Origin: Nymphaea colorata
Taxonomy: Eukaryota > Streptophyta > Magnoliopsida > Nymphaeales > Nymphaeaceae
Length of the DNA: 64,000 nucleotides
Direction of reading: 5' to 3'
Assembly (NCBI RefSeq): GCF_008831285.2
Contig: NC_045143.1
Span: forward strand, 1,895,503 to 1,959,502
The notes beneath the pieces are model-generated. The model saw only the letters and a program-made list of their open reading frames with translations. It was not told where the DNA came from and searched no databases. Shown here in pieces: positions 12,475 through 22,724 of this stretch. The stretch's first letter is position 1. Every line of letters starts with the position of its first letter. The translations under genes were made by a program, and so were the position numbers.

Positions 12475-12643
12475 CAGTGGTGGTGCTAGAAAAATTTTCC
12501 TGAAAGGGGCACCCTTCACCTATTTTCATATCCGAAAGGACGCACATATACATAACAGAACAAAATATTTAATGATACTAATTTGAAAATAAAGAACCTT
12601 GAGGGGCTGATGTGGGTAACTGCCATATGTGGCTCCACCTCTG
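12475..12643. mobile_element. Non-autonomous hAT MITE (169 bp)
   Basis: The element starts CAGTGGTGGTGCTA and ends with the reverse complement of CAGAGGTGGAGCCA, giving terminal inverted repeats that agree at 11 of 14 positions. It is flanked by an exact 8-base direct repeat, CTCTCATC, at 12467-12474 and 12644-12651. CAGNGG termini with 8-base target duplications are the signature of hAT-superfamily transposons. At 169 bp it encodes nothing and would depend on a transposase elsewhere. The exact duplication suggests a fairly recent insertion. Related ends occur at 1130, 1628, 37350 and 37467. Confidence 0.8.
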
Positions 12644-13597
12644 CTCTCATCACACACCTTAGAGGACGTTTGAATGGCCTGGAACACTGCAGAACAGAAC
12701 ATACTGCTCCGTTGTACCAAAAGGCGACACAAGTGTCGGACACATGACGCTGATGTAACACCAACATGGCCTTTGAATTCACAAAGTGTTGAAAACTGTT
12801 CTAATAATCCATGTACATCCTTGTCTGCAACTGGACTAAGATATGCCAAGGTCAAGTTGAAGGGAAGGGACATGAGTGCACAACTGGGCCCGATACAACC
12901 TTCCAGTACAAACCTAAAACTTGGTTCCTGGCCAGAACTCAAACGCCAGTAGTTTCTTTGTGCTTCCTAAAGATTCCCCACAGATGTGAAACCTACAAGC
13001 CGCAAAAAAGAACTGTGGGTGTTCATTCTTGGATAACTATAGTTTTTCCACTGGGGCCTGCTCTGATAATGTATGTGAAATTCAAGATTCTTATGTGACT
13101 TTCGATTCCATGAACCAACATGCACACTACTTTTCAGCAAGTTGGGGAAGCTAGGCATCTTTTTTCTGTGAACTGGGTCATTTCAAAGTCGATGCAGGGG
13201 CAATTGGGTAATGTTGTTACAAGAAAGAGGACTTGCTACCTTACAAATAATGGCATTTTCTGCTAAATTACAGGAAAACCTTGTGCTGCCACAGCTCCAT
13301 AGAAACTGCTTCTTTTGTCTTCTTTCTTTATATAGGTATGTAGCAACAGACAAATCAAAGGAGAGGCGCAGAAAGATAAGTCAATAAATTGAGCAACACC
13401 AACTCGAGGAAGAAGGGTACAGGAGATGCGCATGTGGGTATAAGCTCCCATTCTGTTCCTTTCTCCAGACCCTTCTCTCTCCCCCCCTCTCTGCGCACCC
13501 TTTGCTATCCTCTCCGTCTTGGAAGTTATCTGCCTGAAGGTGCAGAGAGGGGATTAAATTCCCTCGTCTGGGCTTGGCCGCTAACCAGGAAAAGAAA
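12644..13597. other. Upstream region of the NPF gene
   Basis: No separate gene recognised. The last few hundred bases presumably hold the promoter and 5' leader of the transporter gene. A pyrimidine-rich stretch lies at about 13455-13515 (runs of CTCTCC), common in plant leaders. Short open frames on the minus strand overlap this tract and have no family match. Confidence 0.3.
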
Positions 13598-15093
13598 ATG
13601 GTGGGTGTCATTTTGTTTGAAAGATATTTGGGTTCTTTCTTTTGTTAAGCTCTGTACCTGAAGATTTGAGGTATATCTTGTAGGAAGAAGCACAAGTCTC
13701 AGAAAAGTGGGAAGGATATGTGGACTGGAGGAGCAGGCCCGCATATAGATCACGCCATGGAGGCATGCTGGCTGCATCCTTCGTTCTCGGTACCCCTTCT
13801 GCGCTCACCAGTTTTCTTTTTCCATTCTTGACGCTGAAAAGAAAGTGGTTTCTTTTTTTATTTTCTTTTTTGATGTTCTTCTTGCTTGACAACTAGACTC
13901 TCGAAATTTTCGTTCATGGCCTTTTTGTCTCCCAGCCGTGATCGGTACCAGTCGAATACTTTAAGTTTTTAAAGGTGTTCGATGATCAGCTCAATGGACC
14001 CTGTTTTTCAGACGCCATTTTTTGTGGGCAGCGTCTGCTTCTTCTTTTGTGTTGTTCATAGTACAAAAGAACGCAGTATGCAAAAGTTTTATTTGTTTTT
14101 TGTTTCCTTCTCATACTGAGATCTTCTGCTTTGACTTCACTGCAATTAAATACAATATAACCAGAAAGCAATTAAAGGAAGACCGCAAGTTGTTGGTTTT
14201 TATCTACTTTTAGCCGCAGTAGAGGTCACATAGAACTAGATTCGACATGGTTTCCGTTTGTTTTCATCTGAAAACATGAATCAGGGAGGAGAAAACGAAG
14301 AAAGGGAAAAGAAGAAGAAAAGGAAAGGAACATGGTTCGGTGGCTTCTCTTGTTTATCGATTTCGTGGGGCGAGTTTTTCATTTTCTTTTATTTTTCGGA
14401 CTTTATTGATCTGTCCCCTTCTTGGAAAGATTAGTTGCTCGAGTGTCTTCTTTTCTCTTTTTCCTGTTGCTGTTTGTATTTGCGCATATATTGAAAAAAT
14501 CAATCATGGTGGGTGTCCTTGGGTGCATGCAGTTGTGGAGGTGCTGGAGAATCTGGCGTTTCTGGCGAACGCTAGCAACCTCGTGATGTACATGGTGAAG
14601 TTCATGCACTTCGAGCCGGCGAAGGCGGCGAACGCCGTCACCAACTTCATGGGCACCGCCTTCCTCCTCGCCCTCCTCGGCGGCTTCCTCTCCGATGCCT
14701 TCCTGACCACTTATCACACCTACCTTTTGAGCGCCCTCGTGGAGTTCTGTGTAAGTCTTCCTCTTCTCCTCTCTTTGTTTTCTTTTTCTTTAGCCGTGAT
14801 AAGCGCCCGTTCCTTTCCCCCTCTCTCCCTCCCTCTTTTCGTTGGTTCATTTCCTGTACTGCTATTGATTAGATGACCGCATCTTCCTTGTCAAGAAAAT
14901 ATCAAACCACTCATTATCTGTATCTCATATGATTCCTTTTCTTCTTCTCCCCTACCATGGTTCTACTTCAATGACAACGTATTCACCACATCTTCCATGT
15001 CCAACTGGTTGCGAAGGTTACCTCTCATTCACCACGGTTTTGCAACATATCTATCTGGTTGCTAAAGTTACCTCTCTCAAGTATCAACAAACG

Positions 15094-15126
<33 letters not shown>

Positions 15127-15323
15127 CCTCTCTTTTTCTGAAACCTTAACACATGACGCCCTTTATTCCTTTTCCAAAGTACTGAGTTGCCGGCCACAAG
15201 TCCCCCAGGTAACCAAGTCAAGTAACACATGATTAGCTGCGGCTAAAGTTTCCGAAGAGAGAAATTGAAATTTGCAAATGATCCGTTATCCTAAGCTGCT
15301 ACTAAAGTGGGTGGTAGTTCGAA

Positions 15324-15358
<35 letters not shown>

Positions 15359-18222
15359 AGTTTATTGAAGATATTATCATAAGGGTAGTCATTTTCACTG
15401 TGGATGTGATCCTTTTAGAGGGGCTATCATCAGAATAAAGTGCAGGGTTTGAGAGGTGATAGTGGTTTTCTAATCATCGAGACCAGCCAAAGACCATGCC
15501 TTCTCTAAGGCAGCTTTCTGCCTTTATTTTCATTTTAGGAGGAGGGCTGCGGCAGGGGCTAAATTGCGAAACCCTCTTACGTAGGGCTGCTTTTGTCATT
15601 ATTGGAGAATTTTTTTACGCTCAGCGTTGCCCGTGATGTGCGTACGGGTTGTAGCCTTTTTGTCATGTGAAAAAGTTTGCGTCTCAATCCCATGAGAGGG
15701 AGAAGACAGCAGGCAGTAGGCCTCCTTTCTTTGAACTTTTGAAAATGACATGAATTGCCCCTACAGTGGAAGTTTTTGACACTGCCGTTGCTTTACCGTG
15801 GGAGGGTATTTAGGTGACCGAGGGTACCCTTAGGTGTCCTAAGCACCTTTCTTTCCAATTTCTCTTTTCTGGGTCTTTTTCAATTTGATAAAATAAGGCT
15901 GGTTGACCTTCCATTGTAGATCTCCAAAAGACCAGTCTGTTCACTTCTTTTTCTTTTTTTTTCAATTCGCTTTCTCTGGTTTCTCAAGGTTCCTGTGAAG
16001 TATAATATTGGTCTTTGACCTTTTTTTTTTTCCTTCTAATCCAATTGACATGGACAACTCTCTAGCTCCATGAATAAGGGAAAAAAAACACATAAAACAT
16101 CTGCAGATCACTTTCAAAATCTTCAACATAGTTCATATCTTGTGGCAGATGTTGTGAATCAGTCAGCATCTGCTTTCTTTTTGGTTTACAAATTTCTCTG
16201 AATTCTTGATGGCCTTGTTTTCTTTAGGTGCATATTTGAGATCTTGTTTGGATATCATTCAAACAGTTGATATGTCATTTTGTCTGCATCCTCTTGTTTT
16301 ATATGATTTTAACTCCTTGTTTCTTACCTGTAGAAGTGCATGTGTTTGCAGAAGTTAGGAATTCGCTGTTAGAAAGTTACGCAGAGACGGATGTCAATGG
16401 TTTGGGCATTGTGTGTGATCTGAACCAAATCTAAATGCAATTAGACGAATGCCATAAAAAATTAAATCTTCAATCTGACTAGCAATCAAATTTGAATTAG
16501 ATATGAAAGATCACATCCAGCTTTGAACTTTTTACAGTGAAAATTGTCACGAGTGTGGAACTGTTAGCACAACAGATCAAATGTACTTGAAACTCTTTAA
16601 AAACTTTGAATTGTCTCTTTACCCTTGTGATTGTTGGTGCCATCTATTCAACTGCAGGCCCAAGCAACCAAATGCAATTTTACTGACCTGGTAGAGTACT
16701 TGCATGCAGGGTCTTGTACTGCTTACGGTGCAGGCACGTCTGCCGTCCTTGCGGCCGCCGCCCTGCCACCCGGCGGATCCAAAGAGCCAATGCCAAGCGG
16801 CCGGCGGCAAGGAGCTCGCGGCACTGTTCAGTGGGCTCTATCTGGTCGCCCTAGGGGTTGGGGGCATCAAGGGCAGCCTGCCCTCTCATGGGGCGCACCA
16901 GTTCGATGAAAATGACAAGCAAGGGAGGAAGCAGAGGTCCACCTTCTTCAACTACTTTGTCTTCTGCCTTTCCTGTGGGGGGCTGATTGCAGTCACCTTT
17001 GTGGTGTGGGTGGAGGACAACAAAGGCTGGCAGTGGGGCTTTGGGATCTCTACCCTAAGCATCCTCCTCTCTGTACCGGTTTTCCTTGCCGGTTCTAGGC
17101 TGTATCGGAATAGGATACCGGACGGCAGCCCCTTGACCACAATAGCAAAGGTGAGAGCGACTCGCTGTCGTCCGATTCGAGCAACGTGAGACGTACCAGT
17201 CCGAGCGCCTAACCTTTCTTCGTTCCGAACAGGTTATTCTCGGTGCAATCTTCAGCTGCAAAGGGGACAACGCGGTCACCAACAGTCCGGGGCCGTACGA
17301 GATGCAGAGTTGCAACTCGCCGACGGATGGAAAGGGGGACGAACTGGACCGAGAGAAGACAAGGTGCCAAAGCGATACGATGGCCCTAACCGACTCGATC
17401 CGGTTCCTGAACCGGGCGACTCTCGCTAGATTCCCCATCCCGGCGTCCACCGCCGGCGAGGTCGAAGACGTGAAGTCGGTTGTCCGGATCGTCCCCATAT
17501 TCGCGTCCACCATCATGCTCAACTGCTGCCTGGCCCAGTTGTCCACCTTTTCTGTCCAGCAGGCGGCCACCATGGACACCCGAATCGGCCGTCTGCGGGT
17601 CCCGCCGGCGTCGCTGCCAATTTTCCCCGTCGTCTTCATCATGGTCCTGGCCCCGCTGTACGACCACGTCATCGTGCCCCTGGCCCGCCGTCTCACCGGG
17701 TCCGAGTCCGGAATCTCCCACCTCCGGCGCATTGGCACCGGCCTCGTCCTCTCGATCATCGCCATGGCGGCCGCGGCGCTCGTCGAGGTGCACCGCAAGC
17801 GCGTGGCCCGCCGCCTGGGGCTGCTGGATACCAGCGGGCCGCTGCCGGAGACCTTCCTGTGGATCGCAATCCAGTACCTGTTCCTGGGGTCCGCGGACCT
17901 GTTCACGCTGGCAGGGCTGCTGGAGTTCTTCTTCACCGAGGCGCCGGAAAGCATGCGGTCGCTTGCCACCTCGCTGTCGTGGGCGTCGCTGGCCGTCGGC
18001 TACTACCTCAGCTCTGTGCTGGTCTCCATCATCAACAGCGCAACCGGCGGCTCCGGCCGGACCCCGTGGCTGGCTGGCAAGAGCATCAACCACTTCCACC
18101 TGGAGAGGTTCTACTGGCTAATGTGCGCGCTGAGCGCCACCAACTTCCTGCACTTCCTCTTCTGGGCAGTCCGCTACAGATACAAGCGCGCGATTCATCA
18201 GCGTAGTGGAGGAGGCAAATAA
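13598..18222 (+). CDS. NPF4: NPF4-type transporter (NRT1/PTR family)
   Basis: Proton-coupled major-facilitator transporter of the plant NRT1/PTR (NPF) family, most like subfamily 4, whose members move hormones such as abscisic acid or nitrate. The substrate here cannot be told from sequence. Coding exons: 13598-13600 (ATG alone), 13684-13789, 14533-14750, 16710-17150 and 17233-18222. They join in phase to 585 residues, the usual NPF length. Diagnostic stretches are YVDWRSRP and HGGMLAASFVL near the N-terminus, EVLENLAFLANASNL in helix 1 (residues 39-53), the HQFDENDKQG loop with NYF after it, and a C-terminal half with YLFLGSADLF and FFFTEAPESMRSLATSLSW. The ExxE in helix 1 is followed by Asn where many NPFs have the basic residue of the ExxE(K/R) proton-coupling motif; I believe this is usual in NPF4. 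A TAG directly precedes codon 2 in frame, so translation must start across an 83-base intron right after the ATG. The last exon is strikingly GC-rich compared with its surroundings. The third intron (1959 bp) contains CT and TA microsatellites. Confidence 0.9.
15096..15124. repeat. (CT)n microsatellite in NPF intron
   Basis: An uninterrupted CT dinucleotide run inside the long third intron of the transporter gene. Confidence 0.9.
15326..15355. repeat. (AT)n microsatellite in NPF intron
   Basis: A pure AT dinucleotide run of about 15 units in the long third intron of the transporter gene. Confidence 0.9.
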
Positions 18223-18679
18223 AATCAAAACTCATGAGTAAAGAGATCCAGAACTCCATGGAAATGGAAGCCGTTGGTGCTGTAGCTTCTGAACTTTGTT
18301 GCTTGGGGGAGGTTGCTTATTTTGTGATTTGTGGATCCTCTCAATGGGGTGAAGGCACCACATTCTCATGCTACATAGCAGCAGCAACTTATTAGCTAGT
18401 TTTGTAAAATTATTGATTTTATTAGAAATGATAATGGTTTTCGTACTACATAGCAGCAGCTAACAAGTTGAAATTTCTCTCTTTTGTTGTTTCTTGTTGC
18501 TTTGTGACTTCTTGTCACAATTTTTGCTATTGATTTTCTTAGTTGTTCTTTTTTTCTATTCACACTTTTTATTGTGGGTATTGTATATTTTGTCTTTTTG
18601 TTTTTGTTTTTGCGGCTTATTTTTGTATCTAGGAGACTTTTTGTTTTCAAATTTTGTTATATATTTTCTATTTTATCGG

Positions 18680-18680
<1 letters not shown>

Positions 18681-18715
<35 letters not shown>
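18681..18715. repeat. (TA)n microsatellite
   Basis: A pure TA run that passes into TGTGTG, about 460 bases beyond the transporter stop codon. Confidence 0.9.
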
Positions 18716-18722
<7 letters not shown>

Positions 18723-21492
18723 GAGTGCGTGTTAGAGAGAGAGCACGTACGAGTGCATCTGATGAGTGATGAGGCCAAGGTGCTCGACTAATTTGGTATG
18801 ATATTAGAGGTGCTGTCGAAATGCAGGACCCTTGCGCTTTTGGGACCATTAACATGTGAACTTTCCATGTTAAAAAGCTGCTCACGCGTTGAAAGCAAGC
18901 CACTAATTGTTGAAAATTTTATAAGAATGAACGGCGTAGATCACATCTGCATAGATGAATTTACTGAAAAAACGACGGGAGAGAGAGAGCCCATCAAATG
19001 GGAATATGTATTAAGCCAAAAAGTTGGGTGACAAGTTGTCACCAATTTTACAAAATCTGTCCAAGGAAACATAAAAAGAAGAGGATAAAGAAAGGTTAGT
19101 CGGCAGCGGGGGGCATTCAATCTTGAGGGCAAGGTAGACATCGTCTCTGTGTCATAAAAGAGAGAGAGAGAGAGATGGTAGCTCTAGGATGAGATTTTTA
19201 TCAGCTTTTTCTACTTTTGCTAGTTGCAAAAGACAATTTGGTTAATTAGGTGTGTACTTTGGTACACGAAAGTGAGAGTTCCATAGCTCCCATCTTTTAC
19301 CAGGGAAGCCTACATAGTTGCCACCTACCTGCCGATATTAATGGATTAAATACATTTGACTACAACCCCAATATGAAATGGTTGATCCGCATGCGTCTGG
19401 TACGGTAACTAAATCTCATTACCTGTAGAATTCAGATCAAATATGCAATTTCACAAGCGAGTTGAGATTCAAGTCTAATAACCGACTGGATATATGTACG
19501 TCAGATGTGTTGTTAGGCAAATGTCAATTTTATTTTAAAGAATCTGAATTTGAGTTTGAATCTGATTATGATTAAGTTAAATTCATTAATTGTTGGTTGG
19601 GCTGGAAGAATATTTGATTTTACTGCCTCGAAACCCCCACTCTTTTCCTCATCTTTCAAGGTATCAAACTGCTTTCAGTGTCTTAAGGTGACACCCTGTT
19701 ATGTTATTTAAATTGATGCTTGCTGCATTGCACCAACCTCCTTGAAGATAAAGCCAGTAATTATTGAACCCATACTCAAAAACAAGCCATTGCATCCCCA
19801 ACTTCATGACAAATGAAATCAACTTTATGACATATAAGTCACTCCTGCCAGACTAGCCAAAACCATGGCAGACATCAATAAATAGCCATTTGAGAAGTTT
19901 TGACGCATGGATCACAAACCCCCAACTGTTCATCTACTTATGTCAAAAACAGTATCCCAATTATATATATAAATGGCCCTCACTTTCAGCACCATATATG
20001 CTCCCCACTCCCACCATGTCCAACATAATCCCATTCATGCACCAAGTTAAGGCTTCCACCTGCCTCCTTACAATGAGTATGGTCGCCACAAACAGTGTTT
20101 GAATTCAATGTACGCCAAAAAGGAAATGATCAACAGAATCTTCCTGCTCAATCAATCTCTCTTTTATTTGAGATTCGAGATCTGATGCGCCATACCGGCG
20201 GTCCACGCCCCAACAATGTAAAACTGCACAGGCGGCCTCCTCGACCGCCATGGAAAGCAACAGGCTCCTTTGCCTGTTCATAGATTAATGACGAATCAAA
20301 GTTATGAAAGATCAGTTGGGGTGCCAATTCGATGATTTCGATCAATTATATATCCTGAAAGAGAGAACGCACCAATGGCCGAACCAGAATCGCTCGGTGA
20401 CGGGAAAACTTTTCTGCTTTAAACAAAAGAAAAAGTGAGAGTTTAAGCTAAGAACGAAAGGTGTGATAAGAACTGCGAGAAAGGAGCAAGGAAATCGTTT
20501 TATGCCACTAATTCATGAAAAGTCGCAACTTTTGATCCTAGGAAACTAGTGATGTTACCTTAAAGACCGACTATAGTACCATTTGCTTTGGCCAATTATT
20601 GGGCTTCGGGCAACCGCATTTTTTTGTTGCTGAATCAACTGATCACATGTAGGCAATGCCCATTGTGCAATCAGCTGGAATGGAACCTTTCAATTACAGG
20701 TAACATGTCTCTTGGCTAGCTCAGCTCCTCAAGTGGATGCTTACATACATACATGCATGCATATATACATAAGTATGTGGCAAATGCATGCCTAGCTACA
20801 CAAGCATATGCACACTTGCTTGCATTTCAGCACATGTAAAAGGAACTGCAACAGTTTGTGCCTGTTGGGAGGACGCATGGGTGGTTTTCTGAGTTGAGGT
20901 CGCCTGATATTTTATGAAACTTCATATATGGATTCTATTTAAGCACTTACCCAACATTAGTGTTGTGGTAATCGATATCCTGACAAAGAAATGAATGGTA
21001 TATGCCCTTGTATCAATGAAAAATGAAGGCGTTAAGAACGACCGGACCTACAATCCTTGTATCTTCCATATAGTGATAGGTCGCGTCCAAGTACAGAGTT
21101 TTGATGACAAGGTTTCCACCGACGACTGGATCGAACACTTTGTCAAAGATACAAGAGATATGGGGCATAAAGTGGCATAGTCCTTTGTGCTGAAAAGGAA
21201 CCATCGATGTGGAAATGATCGAGGATTGAAATTGTTTTTTATATGGTTTTTCTAACATTTACCAATTTTTGTGTATGTGTATGTGTGTGGAGAATTGCGG
21301 CTCTCATCACCCAACTTACTTTGATGAGGGTCATTTGGTCCATCTTAATGGGTGGTTGAGAGAGGAGGAAAAGATGATGGATGTTTTTGTCATTTAATAT
21401 TAATTCATATCTTTTTTTCATTGTTTTTTTCATTGCTCCTCCTTATGAATGAACGGGTGATTGTAGATAGCAAGAATCACCATTCAATCACT

Positions 21493-21495
<3 letters not shown>

Positions 21496-21564
<69 letters not shown>
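21496..21564. repeat. Long (AT)n microsatellite
   Basis: An uninterrupted AT dinucleotide tract of about 69 bases, the longest simple repeat in the window. Such tracts are self-complementary and length-variable. Confidence 0.95.
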
Positions 21565-21565
<1 letters not shown>

Positions 21566-22063
21566 CAATGGTTATATGTCAAATCAACAAACGCTGGATG
21601 CTGGAGATGCCATGGCGTAACATTTAAGAGCTTATGTATCATTCTCTAGTTAATAGTGAAAAGGACAAGAATCGACTCTTCTATTAAGGTACCCCTCTGC
21701 GTGAGGGTATCTGCAGACCAGGGTTAGAAGGTTGCGTCTTGGACCTGCGCACCTAAGGCATATGTGTAGCTAAATGGCACCGAGAAGGGAAAACCTGGTC
21801 GCTGGAAACGTCATCTTCATGAGGGAAACTGCTTCCTGGAAAAGTATGTCGTAGACCGGAACCTGTTTCTCATCACTTAAGAAACTTCATTTCCACATTC
21901 GTTAAGAAGGTTTTACTTGCAATAACGGTATTCTGATAAGTTTTGCAAAAGTGGTAACATTGTTCTTTTCCCAAGTTTTCCAATGTGAATGTGCTGCTTT
22001 GTTTGTCGCATCTACTTTGCTTAGAGTCATCAACCGCAGAGTCCACCAGTTTGTGACTCTCTA

Positions 22064-22115
22064 GCATACGTATTCAAGGGATCTTCAAGGCATACGTATT
22101 CAAGGGATCTTCAAG
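22064..22115. repeat. Perfect 26-bp tandem duplication
   Basis: Two adjacent identical 26-base units, 22064-22089 and 22090-22115, each beginning GCATACGTATTC. Confidence 0.9.
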
Positions 22116-22326
22116 GAATGAAGTTAATCTTCTTTAGTTAAATTTGCATTTTTCTGTTTAGTTTTCCTGGTTTCTGCAAAGGTAATAGATTTCGGATTCT
22201 AAAACGTGCCGCATCATCGGCCTATATTATACACTATAAAGAAAAGGTTTAAGAGACAGAAAACTAAAGCCATTTATTATTACTATTTCATTTCACAACG
22301 TGTGGGTGACACATGGGCCAATACTC

Positions 22327-22524
22327 CTAAGAGGCTACTTAGTAGTTTCCTGTATGAGAGCCGAAGCCCGTATCGGGCCGACTAGGGAGACTATATCTTT
22401 GACTCGGTACTGCACTCCCCACCCTTAACTCAAGAGCATAATGACCATTGGAATCAAAGTGGCAATGCGGGTACGACTCCCCGCCAATCTGCTGAGCCCC
22501 TTAATGGGGCTAAGAGGCTACTTA
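22327..22524. repeat. Block flanked by 15-bp direct repeats
   Basis: The 15-mer CTAAGAGGCTACTTA occurs at 22327-22341 and 22510-22524. The sequence between them is GC-richer than its surroundings. It includes a stem-like GCGGGTACGACTCCCCGC resembling a tRNA T-arm with one change from the GGTTCGANTCC B-box. This could be an inserted element with long target duplications, such as a tRNA-derived SINE, or just a chance repeat. No convincing full tRNA fold was found. Confidence 0.35.
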
Positions 22525-22620
22525 ATAAGAAGAATATTGTGTTCTGAGAAGAAGACATGTTCTTAAGTAACACGCATTCAAAGGACACAATGTTTTTGTT
22601 TTAGAAGAAAACATGGTACG

Positions 22621-22724
22621 CTTATGTTAATTGTTTTACTGGCTTATGTTAATTGTTTTACTGGTAAATCTAAAAGTAACAATTGTAATATTAACATTAT
22701 GCAATTGTAATATTAACATTATGC
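22621..22724. repeat. Two adjacent 22-bp tandem duplications
   Basis: The unit at 22621-22642 is repeated exactly at 22643-22664. A different 22-base unit at 22681-22702 is repeated exactly at 22703-22724. Both duplications have the same unit length and lie only 16 bases apart. Confidence 0.9.

Noticed and set aside
12206-12942. Cys-containing open frames near 12.2-12.9 kb
   Set aside because: The frame at 12526-12942 runs through the hAT MITE and out of it, and no family motif is present; these look like chance ORFs.
17055-18099. Long minus-strand open frames (237 and 304 codons) opposite the NPF4 last exon
   Set aside because: They are mirror frames of a GC-rich real exon, with low-complexity Arg/Gly/Asp-rich peptides and no domain.
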